From Fredinandcohnia onubensis (GTDB taxonomy: Bacteria > Bacillota > Bacilli > Bacillales > Bacillaceae_L): a DNA stretch of 45,747 bases. Position 1 is the stretch's first letter. Each line of letters starts with the position of its first letter. A program made the position numbers and the translations under genes. Below, in pieces: positions 33,731 through 41,995 of the stretch. Under the pieces are notes generated by a model. That model was not told the DNA's origin, did not search any database, and was given only the letters and a program-made list of their open reading frames with translations. Location: positions 1 to 45,747 of the forward strand of contig NZ_JAPSKV010000020.1 in NCBI RefSeq assembly GCF_031181385.1. The letters run 5' to 3'.

Positions 33731-33991
33731 ATGAAGTTAGTAAAAGTGAAGAATTCTGACGGGAAGGTACTCATTGTCCAAGAAACCTTAGTTCCTAATG
33801 GCTTTCAGTATGTTGAGGACTACATTAAGAAGAAAGAAGAAAATAGTGCTGAATCAATAAAACTACCAGTCAGCAAACTTAACAGGATGAAGAAACAAGA
33901 GCTCCAAAAGATTCTCGATAAACAGGGTAAGCAGTACACAGAGAAACAGACAAAAGTTGACCTCATTAATTTAATCATTGGAGAAAAGTAG
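33731..33991 (+). CDS. Second small head-region protein with HeH/LEM-like C-terminus
   Basis: An 86-aa protein with the same plan as its neighbour: an N-terminal VKVKNSDGKVLIVQE strand pair and a C-terminal LQKILDKQGKQYTEKQTKVD followed by LINLIIGEK. ATG 33731 has GGTGAGGAG upstream; the frame extends to 33716 but inside the preceding gene. Probable ancient paralogue of the preceding gene; function unknown. Confidence 0.75.
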   Translation: MKLVKVKNSDGKVLIVQETLVPNGFQYVEDYIKKKEENSAESIKLPVSKLNRMKKQELQKILDKQGKQYTEKQTKVDLINLIIGEK

Positions 33992-33999
33992 GTGTCGCT

Positions 34000-34314
34000 A
34001 TGGAAATTAAAGTGGTCAAAGACATACTTGAAATCAAAACAACTCAGCATGATACTTATCTAACGGCTGTTATCCCTCTATTTGAGGAGAAAATCAAAGT
34101 AAGGGCCAATAATCGTTTTGCAAATGCTGACGGAATAGAAGTATTGCCATTAGACCTCCAACATACTTTAGCGAAGTGGATCCAGTACGATATGAATTCT
34201 AAACTAGGACTTGAAGCAAGAAGAATGGGGGAAGTGTCGTATAACTATGACAATGAAATGCCAGATTTTGTTCGTAGGGATATAGCGCATCATAGAAAGC
34301 TGAGGTTCATATGA
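34000..34314 (+). CDS. Head-tail connector protein (YqbG / SPP1 gp15-like)
   Basis: A 104-aa helical protein (VKDILEIKTTQHDTYLTAVI, FEEKIKVRANNRF..., LQHTLAKWIQYDMNSKLGL) typical of the gp15/gp6 connector family that adds a ring below the portal. It overlaps the head closure gene by four bases, and the order connector, closure, gp10, terminator fits siphophages. Confidence 0.85.
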   Translation: MEIKVVKDILEIKTTQHDTYLTAVIPLFEEKIKVRANNRFANADGIEVLPLDLQHTLAKWIQYDMNSKLGLEARRMGEVSYNYDNEMPDFVRRDIAHHRKLRFI

Positions 34315-34637
34315 CGGAATTCCCTCATACAATCACTTTCCAAGAATCACAGAAGGTCTCAGATGGTGGTGGCGGTCACACCTTAACCTGGCTAGATTTT
34401 AAATCAATTGATGCCTTTGTGTGTCCTGTCTCAGGTAAAGAGAGAATCATAGCGGAACAAGCCCAAAAACCAGTAGATTTCAGTATCTTTTATCCTTTTC
34501 AAGATGTGTTTAAACAAGGAATGAGGATAAAGTGGGTTGAACAAAATTTGCATGAAAGAATCCTGAATCCTAAAACCAAGCCAATCGACCAAGGTGGTCA
34601 AGGGGAAATCCTTTTGATTAAGTGTGAAGAAGTATGA
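34311..34637 (+). CDS. Phage head closure protein (SPP1 gp16-like)
   Basis: A 108-aa beta-rich protein (HTITFQESQKVSDGGGGHTL, then DAFVCPVSGKERIIAEQAQK and LLIKCEEV at the end) of the head-closure / head-tail joining family, which plugs the portal after packaging. Coupled by four-base overlaps to both neighbours. Confidence 0.86.
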   Translation: MTEFPHTITFQESQKVSDGGGGHTLTWLDFKSIDAFVCPVSGKERIIAEQAQKPVDFSIFYPFQDVFKQGMRIKWVEQNLHERILNPKTKPIDQGGQGEILLIKCEEV

Positions 34638-35056
34638 CGAAAATTTACGGAGGTCACAAACGCTTTGAGCTAGCAGTCGATAAGTTTGAAAAGTACATTG
34701 AACGAGAAGTAAAGCGTATTGTTGCGGAAACTGCAGAGATAATTGTAACTAATGCTAAATCTTTAGCACCGGTTGATGACGGAAGCCTGAAAGACTCTAT
34801 TGGAGTGACATATATGAGAGGTGGTCTTTCAGCTCTTGTTACTGTAGGGGCGCATTATGGCATATATGTAGAGTTTGGAACAGGTATTTATGCAGTCGAA
34901 GGAAATGGAAGAAAGGACCCTTGGGTGTACTGGTCGAAGAAATTGAAAAGATTTGTATATACCCGAGGTATGAAGGCACAGCCTTATTTTTTTCCTGCCC
35001 TTGATGTTGCTGAAAAACATTGGCATAAAGAATTTAAGAAATTGGGGTTGATGTGA
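34634..35056 (+). CDS. HK97 gp10-family tail completion protein
   Basis: A 140-aa protein with the gp10 pattern: helical N-terminus (VDKFEKYIEREVKRIVAETA), NAKSLAPVDDGSLKDSIGV, a glycine-rich ALVTVGAHYGIYVEFGTG segment and the C-terminal MKAQPYFFPALD. Family members join tail to head. It overlaps the closure gene and abuts the next gene. Confidence 0.9.
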   Translation: MTKIYGGHKRFELAVDKFEKYIEREVKRIVAETAEIIVTNAKSLAPVDDGSLKDSIGVTYMRGGLSALVTVGAHYGIYVEFGTGIYAVEGNGRKDPWVYWSKKLKRFVYTRGMKAQPYFFPALDVAEKHWHKEFKKLGLM

Positions 35057-35457
35057 TGTTAGAAACAGCCCTGTGGCCATTACAGCAAGCTATTTTTAGA
35101 CGATTAGATTCCGACACAGCTTTAAAAGCAAAGGTAACAGGTATATTAGACGATGTGGAAGAAGGACAAGTATTTCCTTATGTAACGATTGGAGAACCTA
35201 CGATCACACCTTTTGAAACAAAAACAACCCATGGTGAACAAGCTACAGTGGTTCTACATTGTTGGAGTCAATATGCTGGTAAAAAGGAAGCCTATGAGAT
35301 TCTTAATCTAATGCTTAAAGCTATGACAAATGCTCCTCTACAAGTTGAGGGGTTTTCTTTATTTAAGACACAACTTGAGCAAATGAATGTGATTATTGAT
35401 ATCGATGACGTAACAAAACACGGCATCATGCGACTGAGATTTTATATAAACAATTAG
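35056..35457 (+). CDS. Tail terminator / DUF3168 protein (SPP1 gp17-like)
   Basis: A 133-aa protein with the DUF3168 pattern: ALWPLQQAIFRRLDSDTALK near the start, VFPYVTIGEPT, then TVVLHCWSQYAGKKEAYEIL. It caps the tail tube at the head-proximal end. ATG 35056 is chosen; GTG 35053 is three bases upstream and equally possible. Confidence 0.87.
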   Translation: MLETALWPLQQAIFRRLDSDTALKAKVTGILDDVEEGQVFPYVTIGEPTITPFETKTTHGEQATVVLHCWSQYAGKKEAYEILNLMLKAMTNAPLQVEGFSLFKTQLEQMNVIIDIDDVTKHGIMRLRFYINN

Positions 35458-35468
35458 GAGGTTACAAC

Positions 35469-35963
35469 ATGCAATCAGGCAAGAAAACTATTTTGCTAGT
35501 TCAACCGATTGACGCGACAATAGGCACTGAAGGTCTTTTAGTTGCAAACCTTACTGAGAATAGTTACTCCATTGAAAATGAAATAATTGATGAAATGACA
35601 AAGATGGGGCGTATCGTTGAATATGGAGAGAATAGTGAATCGTTTGAATTAACAGCCTATGGAAAGAAAAATGACCCTGGACAAATGGCTATTCTCGATG
35701 CAATCAAGCAAAAGAAAAAGCTAAAAGTATGGGAAGTTGATTTAGATAAGAATGCAACTAATGGCTACGATGCAACTTTCGCTATCTGTGTTGTAGAAAG
35801 TGTTGAAACTTCGAGCCCTACTGATGGATTTAGAGAAGTAACTGCCACTTTACAAGTAGATGGTGCGTCTGTAGAAGGAGAATTAACGACTATTCCTGCA
35901 GGAGCAACACAAGCTCCATATGACTTTGAAACTCCTGGTGAAACAGGAGAACCAGTAGCTTAA
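35469..35963 (+). CDS. Major tail tube protein, TP901-1 family
   Basis: A 164-aa beta-rich protein (NLTENSYSIENEIIDEMTKM, ... SESFELTAYGKKNDPGQMAI, GFREVTATLQVDGASVEGEL) typical of the phage major tail protein family, polymerised in the tube. AGGAGG precedes ATG 35469, and a terminator follows the stop, consistent with high expression as an independent unit. Confidence 0.88.
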   Translation: MQSGKKTILLVQPIDATIGTEGLLVANLTENSYSIENEIIDEMTKMGRIVEYGENSESFELTAYGKKNDPGQMAILDAIKQKKKLKVWEVDLDKNATNGYDATFAICVVESVETSSPTDGFREVTATLQVDGASVEGELTTIPAGATQAPYDFETPGETGEPVA

Positions 35964-35971
35964 TAAATTCT

Positions 35972-35995
35972 AGGCACCTTATAGGGTGCCTTTAT
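35972..35995 (+). terminator. Terminator after the major tail protein
   Basis: AGGCACC / GGGTGCC with a 5-nt loop and a short T-run; probably partial. Confidence 0.8.
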
Positions 35996-36014
35996 TCATT
36001 CGGAGGGAATAAAC

Positions 36015-36503
36015 ATGGCAACATTAACGATTGACGGAAAACATTATGAAGCAAAAGCAAATTTCAAATTTGAAAGAGTTGCAGATAAGAAATACAAAGG
36101 TGAAAAGGGTGAATTGTCTGGATTAGAGCAAATTTATCAAGATTTAATGTCTTATAAGTCGAGTGCTCTTATTGCATTTTGGGACTGTGCTACTGCCCAT
36201 CTTGCTAAAGACAATCAACCTAGCGTAGAAAAGATTGAAGAAGCACTTTCAAATGTATTCGAAAACGATCCAGATGCAGCAGAACAACTTTTCAAGGATG
36301 CTTTCCAAACGGTGGATAACTCGGGTTTTTTCAGACTTCAACTTCGCGAATTCTGGAAGAATCTCGACTTGATCGACAAGTTAGCAAAGGACGAGCAAGA
36401 GAAGGAACAGGCTCAATTGGCGAAGAAAATGTACCTAGAAAAAAGAAAAGAGCTGAACCCATCGATTACGATTCCATCTTTACAGACAGCGCAAGATTCT
36501 TAA
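36015..36503 (+). CDS. Tail assembly chaperone, upstream part (G)
   Basis: A 162-aa acidic protein (TLTIDGKHYEAKANFKFERV, LEQIYQDLMSYKSSALIAFW, EEALSNVFENDPDAAEQLF) of the TP901-1-type tail chaperone family. Such genes lie between tail tube and tape measure and are made both alone and as a frameshift fusion with the next frame. The last 45 codons overlap an open -1 frame that continues into the downstream part. CGGAGGG precedes ATG 36015. Confidence 0.87.
   Translation: MATLTIDGKHYEAKANFKFERVADKKYKGEKGELSGLEQIYQDLMSYKSSALIAFWDCATAHLAKDNQPSVEKIEEALSNVFENDPDAAEQLFKDAFQTVDNSGFFRLQLREFWKNLDLIDKLAKDEQEKEQAQLAKKMYLEKRKELNPSITIPSLQTAQDS
36438..36450 (+). other. Candidate ribosomal slippage site for chaperone fusion
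   Basis: The A-rich run GAAAAAAGAAAAG lies about 55 bases before the upstream stop, inside the stretch where the -1 frame is already open. In the zero frame it reads GAA AAA AGA AAA, so it is not a canonical X XXY YYZ heptamer; a single-tRNA slip on A AAA is conceivable. The exact site is uncertain. Confidence 0.35.
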
Positions 36504-36520
36504 ATGTTTATGATGTTGAG

Positions 36521-36817
36521 TTGATTCTTTCCTGGACTCCAAGAGAGTATCGAGCCTTTATTAAAGGAGCTCAGCATAGGGAAATAGATGAGTATGAACG
36601 AATGGCCAGAAGTGCCATGTTTAATCGCTACGCAATGAATGCAAAACGAGCATCGGAGAGGAAAATGTTCGATGCAGAAAAAGCTAGAAAACGACTCAAT
36701 GAGGATAATGCGAATTGGAAAAATTCTCGAGACATGGATATGAAACGACTGCTTAAATTAAATGAAGCCTTTAAAGGTTTCACACCTCAATTCAGGAAGA
36801 AGGGAGGTTCAACATGA
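36521..36817 (+). CDS. Tail assembly chaperone, downstream part (T), probably frameshift product
   Basis: The frame gives WTPREYRAFIKGAQHREIDE followed by a Lys/Arg-rich helix, the typical second domain of siphophage tail chaperones. It lies in the -1 frame relative to the upstream part and is open well upstream of its first start-like codon (TTG 36521), encoding DSIFTDSARFLNVYDVELIL before it. There is no good ribosome binding site at 36521. Together this indicates expression mainly as a fusion by -1 frameshifting. Confidence 0.78.
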   Translation: MILSWTPREYRAFIKGAQHREIDEYERMARSAMFNRYAMNAKRASERKMFDAEKARKRLNEDNANWKNSRDMDMKRLLKLNEAFKGFTPQFRKKGGST

Positions 36818-39117
36818 GAGAGAAGTTAGAAGCTCTAGTTGGGGCTAAAATATCCGAATTCAGAAGGAAAATGGCAGAGGTAAAGAAGACAGTCCGGTCA
36901 ATTCCTAATGAAGTGTGGATTAATGTACGAGTGAATTACAAGAAAGCTCAACAGCGATTGGATAATATAGCTGATACCATACGAACCCTACAAACAGTAG
37001 GAGGGAATATGGTTCTCGGTTCGATGCTTGCGATGAGTCCAGCCATAGTTCCTATCCTTGCAGCAACTGTAGCAGGAATAGCTATGCTAGGTCCTATGAT
37101 GGGAGTGATGGCTGGATCTACTTTTGCCTTAGCAACTGCATTTGGTTTCGCGGGAGCTGCAGCACTCGCATTCGGGGGAGCTGCTATTCCAACGATATCA
37201 AAACTGTTTGATGAGAACGCAAAACTGACAGCTCAGCAAAAGGCAGCAAGAGCAGAAATGGAGAAAGTGAAGAGTACTTGGAGCGATATAACAAAAGAAC
37301 TTGAAAAACCTGTTCTTGAAGCTTTCTCGGAGTCTATGAGAATTGCTAATAAGGTACTGCAAATGTCTAAACCGCTATTCGAGAGTGCGGCGGTAGCAGC
37401 TAATAACTTATTGGACTCTCTAAACAAATCACTCGATTCTGCCCCAATTAAAGCTTTTTTCGATTATATGAATAAATCAGGTGGACCAATGCTTGAAACA
37501 CTTGGGAAGGCATTTGGAAACTTTACTCAAGGGTTCTTAAGCATGATGGTGGCCTTCGGACCATTAGCTGAAAACACAGCTCAGGGGTTCCTGAAGATGT
37601 CTCAAAATTTCGCTACATGGGCAGATGGATTGAAAAAGAGTGAGAAATTCCAAACATTTATTGCCTATGTACAGGAGAACATGCCAAAAGTGAGAGCTAT
37701 TTTCAGGGATGCTACTGCAGGCCTCGTTTATATGTTTGCTGCATTTGGACCATTATCTGCAGATATGATGACGGGTCTTCAGAATATGATGTCTCGATTC
37801 AAAGAGTGGGCTAGGACGCTTGGAGAGAATCAGCAATTCCAGAAATTTATCGGATACATCCGTGAAAACGGACCGAAAGTTTTAACCTTAATAGGAAATC
37901 TGACTCAGTTTTTGGTGAATCTAGGGATTGCACTAGCTCCGATGGGGTCTAAGATTCTGGATCTTGTTAATGGATTTGTATCATGGTTAAATACCATGAT
38001 GGAAACCCATCCTTGGTTCGGAAAAATGATAGGAGCAATAATTATTCTTACGGGTGTTTTTCAAGCATTATACCCACTAATAACTGTAGCCTGGACCATG
38101 TTCTCAGGTTTTGGACAGTTGGTAATAAAGCTATTCCCTCAACTCCTAACAGTTTTTAATATCTTCAAAACCAACCTGATTGTTGGTTATAGAATGATGG
38201 GCAGTTCAATAGTTACAATGGGTACAACACTATTAACGTTTAGCAAAAATATGAAATTATGGTCTGCTTTAATGATTGCTCAAGTTAGAATAACCGCAAC
38301 AAGATGGATTACTCAAATCGGTAGAATGATTGCGATGAATACCGTGTTTGCACTCAGATTTGCAGCAGATATTGCAAAAATGGTAGCTGGTTGGGCGCTT
38401 CTCGGTGTCAAAGCATTACTACATGCTGCGAAAGTAGCAGCTGCATGGTTTATCGCACTTGGTCCAGTAGGATGGGTAATCGCAACAATCGTCGGATTAG
38501 TAGCCTTAATCATTGCGAATTGGAGTAAAGTGAAATCCTGGACGTTGAATATCTGGAAGCAAATTGTGTCGTTTGTGGCGCAAAAGGCAGTTGAAATAGC
38601 AAGCAAAGTCAAGAATGGTCTTAATATGGCAGTTTCATTCCTTACTGGTTTAAAAAGCACCTTTTACAATGCTGGTAGGGGTCTTATCGAACAAATGATT
38701 AAAGGGATTACCGGAATGGTGAGTAAGGTGACTAGTGCAGTTAGCGGAATAGCTCAAAAAGTGCGTAATTTCTTACCTTTCTCGCCAGCAAAAATAGGGC
38801 CTTTATCGGATTTAAACAAATTAGATTTTGGTGGACCAATTAAAGATTCTATTAGGCGAGCATATAGAGGCGTTCAGAGTGCAATGACACGGTTACTTGC
38901 AATAGACTCTCCCGAAGTGCAATTTAATGCAGGAGTAAACACTAGTAGATTAGAATCAGAATTACAAAACCAAAAATACATGTTGAGTGAAAAAGCAGGC
39001 TCAGCAGGAATTACCCAAAATATTACTATTAATAGTTCTACTCCACTATCACCTAGTGAGATTTCTCGAAAACAATTGCAATCTAGCCGCCTGTTAGCTT
39101 TAGAATGGGGTGTATAA
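36814..39117 (+). CDS. Tail tape measure protein
   Basis: A 767-aa protein that sets tail length and probably helps DNA entry. It starts with a basic helical part, then Ala/Gly/Met-rich hydrophobic segments (about 65-125) and a second hydrophobic region (about 400-580). Residues 213-400 hold three imperfect repeats of about 64 residues. At the usual 0.15 nm per residue the tail would be roughly 115 nm (family rule, not measured). GGGAGG lies before ATG 36814, overlapping the chaperone stop. Confidence 0.93.
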   Translation: MREKLEALVGAKISEFRRKMAEVKKTVRSIPNEVWINVRVNYKKAQQRLDNIADTIRTLQTVGGNMVLGSMLAMSPAIVPILAATVAGIAMLGPMMGVMAGSTFALATAFGFAGAAALAFGGAAIPTISKLFDENAKLTAQQKAARAEMEKVKSTWSDITKELEKPVLEAFSESMRIANKVLQMSKPLFESAAVAANNLLDSLNKSLDSAPIKAFFDYMNKSGGPMLETLGKAFGNFTQGFLSMMVAFGPLAENTAQGFLKMSQNFATWADGLKKSEKFQTFIAYVQENMPKVRAIFRDATAGLVYMFAAFGPLSADMMTGLQNMMSRFKEWARTLGENQQFQKFIGYIRENGPKVLTLIGNLTQFLVNLGIALAPMGSKILDLVNGFVSWLNTMMETHPWFGKMIGAIIILTGVFQALYPLITVAWTMFSGFGQLVIKLFPQLLTVFNIFKTNLIVGYRMMGSSIVTMGTTLLTFSKNMKLWSALMIAQVRITATRWITQIGRMIAMNTVFALRFAADIAKMVAGWALLGVKALLHAAKVAAAWFIALGPVGWVIATIVGLVALIIANWSKVKSWTLNIWKQIVSFVAQKAVEIASKVKNGLNMAVSFLTGLKSTFYNAGRGLIEQMIKGITGMVSKVTSAVSGIAQKVRNFLPFSPAKIGPLSDLNKLDFGGPIKDSIRRAYRGVQSAMTRLLAIDSPEVQFNAGVNTSRLESELQNQKYMLSEKAGSAGITQNITINSSTPLSPSEISRKQLQSSRLLALEWGV

Positions 39118-39118
39118 C

Positions 39119-39979
39119 TTGGAGAGGATAACATATGTAAATAGCATGGGAGTCTCCCTTACATTTGAAGGGGATTCCCTCATTTCAATAAATGGTCTAG
39201 GTGATGTCGCATCAGAAAACCAACTTCAAAAAGCACCTTTTCAGGATGGTAGCACTTATATCGATTCCGTATTACAGGTAAGGCCTATAGATATTGAATT
39301 TATAATAAGAGCTGAGAACTATGGTGAGGTTGCCAAAAAAAGAAGTGAGGTAGCTGCGATTACTAACCCAAAGTTAGGCCTAGGCACTTTAAGGTATGAA
39401 AATGAATATTCGATTAAAGAAATTCAAGCACTAGTAGAGAATGTCCCGATCTTCCCGGATAAGAATAACAGAGCCTCAAAATGGCAAAAAGGTATTGTTA
39501 GTTTTATATGTCCTAATCCATACTGGCTAGACCAACAAAAGACTGAACAACTTGTCGTATGGGAAGGTGGATTAGAGTTTCCACTTGAACTCCCTACCTT
39601 CTTTGCTGAATTGTCGAATAACAAGTCGAAAATTCTAGTCAATAATGGGGATGTTGAAGCACCAATATTTATTACATTTAACGGCCCCGCAACTGCTCCG
39701 ATTCGGGTTAGTAATGTTACGACAGGAAAGTTTATACAAGTAAATCAAAATCTACAGTCTGGTGAGCGGCTTGAAATAAACACTTCATTTGGCCAAAAGA
39801 GGGTAACCAAAGTGCTAACTGATGGCACAAAGCAAAATGCCTTTTACTACATTAAGATTCCGGAAAGTAACTTTTTTGGACTTGATGTAGGGAACAATCT
39901 CATTGAATATTCGACGGGTGCTGATTATGAAAGTGCAGGGGTTACTATTTCTTGGAATGATAGATTCGTAGGGGTTTAG
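39119..39979 (+). CDS. Distal tail protein (Dit)
   Basis: A protein of about 286 aa with the siphophage tail-component pattern: ITYVNSMGVSLTFEGDSLIS at the start, VASENQLQKAPFQDGSTYID, then VRPIDIEFIIRAENYGEVAK and ISFICPNPYWLDQ-like VSFICPNPYWLDQ. Dit forms the hexameric hub at the tail tip. TTG 39119 with GGGGTG about seven bases upstream is preferred; GTG 39110 within that site is the alternative. Confidence 0.88.
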   Translation: MERITYVNSMGVSLTFEGDSLISINGLGDVASENQLQKAPFQDGSTYIDSVLQVRPIDIEFIIRAENYGEVAKKRSEVAAITNPKLGLGTLRYENEYSIKEIQALVENVPIFPDKNNRASKWQKGIVSFICPNPYWLDQQKTEQLVVWEGGLEFPLELPTFFAELSNNKSKILVNNGDVEAPIFITFNGPATAPIRVSNVTTGKFIQVNQNLQSGERLEINTSFGQKRVTKVLTDGTKQNAFYYIKIPESNFFGLDVGNNLIEYSTGADYESAGVTISWNDRFVGV

Positions 39980-39991
39980 GGAGGTGCAACC

Positions 39992-40624
39992 ATGGCAGAA
40001 GAATCAAGCTTTTTTAACAGTGTAAATGGTGACAGGAAGTACGATATGGAAGCTTTCGCCACCTATTTTAAACAGTTTTTAAGTAGCGGATTATATCATA
40101 AGAACAATGAACCATCTTTAAGAGTTACGCATCAAACAGGATTAACGACAAGTTTAGAGCCTGGAAGTGCATTTCTTGAAGGATTTATGTACCGAAATAC
40201 TGATAATCTGTTATTTACGCATGATGCACCTGATGCAACAAATCCTAGGATTGATAGGATAGTGTTGAGGTTAGATAGAAACATGAGTGCAAGGTGGGTC
40301 AGAGCATTTATTAAGAAAGGAACTCCAACTACTAACCCAGTTCCTCCTACATTGCAACGTGACGATTTGATTTACGAGATAAGTCTTGCACAAGCAAGAA
40401 TTAATCCAGGAGTGTTTAATATTGCATCAGTGATTGATGAACGATTTGATGAAAATGTAGCTGGACTTGTTTCATCTTTAATCACCATACCAACCAGTGA
40501 TTTTCATAGGCAATGGAATGAATGGTTCACTGGTATTCAAAATCAAATAGGGGCAAGGTTATTGTTTGGAAGTACTGAGCCATCAGGAGCGATTGCTGGT
40601 GATGTTTGGTTTAAAAACCTATAG
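39992..40624 (+). CDS. Baseplate / tail tip structural protein
   Basis: A 210-aa protein (FFNSVNGDRKYDMEAFATYF, then LEPGSAFLEGFMYRNTDNLL and RIDRIVLRLDRNMSARWVRA) resembling structural proteins encoded after Dit in many Bacillus and Listeria phages. The C-terminus GSTEPSGAIAGDVWFKNL is a fibre-linking motif also seen in later genes. GGGAGGTG precedes ATG 39992. Exact role not known. Confidence 0.75.
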   Translation: MAEESSFFNSVNGDRKYDMEAFATYFKQFLSSGLYHKNNEPSLRVTHQTGLTTSLEPGSAFLEGFMYRNTDNLLFTHDAPDATNPRIDRIVLRLDRNMSARWVRAFIKKGTPTTNPVPPTLQRDDLIYEISLAQARINPGVFNIASVIDERFDENVAGLVSSLITIPTSDFHRQWNEWFTGIQNQIGARLLFGSTEPSGAIAGDVWFKNL

Positions 40625-40636
40625 GAGGTGTAATAA

Positions 40637-41983
40637 ATGCAACCAGTTCGCATATTAACACCTTCTTTTCAATTTCTGGGAGAGATAGACGATTACGAAA
40701 GTCTACAATTTACAAGAAGATATCGAAGACCTGGAGAAATAGAGTTACACATCAATTTAAATAAGAATCTTACTGAAACCCTTGTTGAAGACAACTGGGT
40801 TTTTTTAACGTCTAAAAAAGTTGGGGTAATCAGACATCGTCAAATTGATCGTGATAATACCGAACAGTTAATGATTAAAGGTTACTCTTTGAAAGGCTTA
40901 CTAAATAGACGACTTACTGTCCCGCCACTAGGGCAAGCCTATGATGTTTCAAAAGGAAATGTTGAATCGGTATTAAAACATTATGTTCGACGAAATGCAG
41001 TGGAACCGATTGACCCCTCAAGGGTAATACCTAATCTGATAATTAATGCTGATTTATTTAGAGGGCCAGTCATTGAGTGGCAATCCAGATATAAAAACCT
41101 TGTAGATGAGCTCGAAGCAGTTTCATTTACATATGGTTTTGGATGGGACGTTTCATTAGATTTAGAAAATCAGAAATTAGTATTCGAAGTCTACGAGCCC
41201 AGAAACCTAACAACATCACAAAACGAACTACCACCTGTTATTTTTTCGGTTGATTTTGATAACGTCAAAAGCCAGGTCTTCACTGATAGCGCAATTGATT
41301 ATAAAAACACTGCATACGTTGGTGGACAAGGGGAGGGCATTGAGCGGTCATTTGTCGAGTTAGGAAACGCATCGGGGTTAGATCGTCACGAGACCTTTAT
41401 CGATGCTAGGGACGTTGAAGATGATTCGCAACTCACAACGCGTGGACAACAAAAACTTCAAGAGATGCAGAAATTAACAAGCTTCGAAACTGAAATACTG
41501 TCTTATGGACCTTTTATTTATGAACAAGATTGGGACTTAGGGGACATAGTCACTATTCAGGACACCAAGCTAGGCATTACTTTAGACACCCCTATTCCGG
41601 AGGTAAAGGAAATTTATGAGCCTAGTGGATTTAGGTTGGATGCTACTTTTGGCAATACAGTACCTACACTTATCGAAAAGATAAAAAAAGTTATGGACGC
41701 TCCAATGACAGAGAAGGCGTATATACCTACCAAAACGTCCGAATTGGAGAATGATGCTGGTTATATTACAAATGAGGATATACCACAAGCACAGACGTAT
41801 GTTCATGAACAAATCGCACCTGCAAATACATGGACGATCCTTCACAACTTAAATAAGATGCCGTCCATTACAGTTATTGACAGTGGGGGGAATGAAGTGA
41901 TTGGTGATAGAAAGTACGACTCTATGAACAAAGTGACTCTTACATTCACCACTGCATTTGCTGGTAAGGCGTTATTGAATTAA
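40637..41983 (+). CDS. Gp37-like tail hub protein (ReqiPepy6 family)
   Basis: A 448-aa protein. Residues 1-350 match the pattern of siphovirus ReqiPepy6 Gp37-like baseplate hub proteins (QFTRRYRRPGEIELHINLN, IKGYSLKGLLNRRL, TTRGQQKLQEMQ, DLGDIVTIQDTKLGI). The end adds a fibre-type module: TKTSELENDAGYITNEDIP and then a beta-rich ILHNLNKMPSITVIDSGGNE domain similar to the end of the next protein, suggesting a fused adhesin-like tail. AGGAGG precedes ATG 40637. Confidence 0.85.
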   Translation: MQPVRILTPSFQFLGEIDDYESLQFTRRYRRPGEIELHINLNKNLTETLVEDNWVFLTSKKVGVIRHRQIDRDNTEQLMIKGYSLKGLLNRRLTVPPLGQAYDVSKGNVESVLKHYVRRNAVEPIDPSRVIPNLIINADLFRGPVIEWQSRYKNLVDELEAVSFTYGFGWDVSLDLENQKLVFEVYEPRNLTTSQNELPPVIFSVDFDNVKSQVFTDSAIDYKNTAYVGGQGEGIERSFVELGNASGLDRHETFIDARDVEDDSQLTTRGQQKLQEMQKLTSFETEILSYGPFIYEQDWDLGDIVTIQDTKLGITLDTPIPEVKEIYEPSGFRLDATFGNTVPTLIEKIKKVMDAPMTEKAYIPTKTSELENDAGYITNEDIPQAQTYVHEQIAPANTWTILHNLNKMPSITVIDSGGNEVIGDRKYDSMNKVTLTFTTAFAGKALLN

Positions 41984-41995
41984 GGAGGTGGTAAT

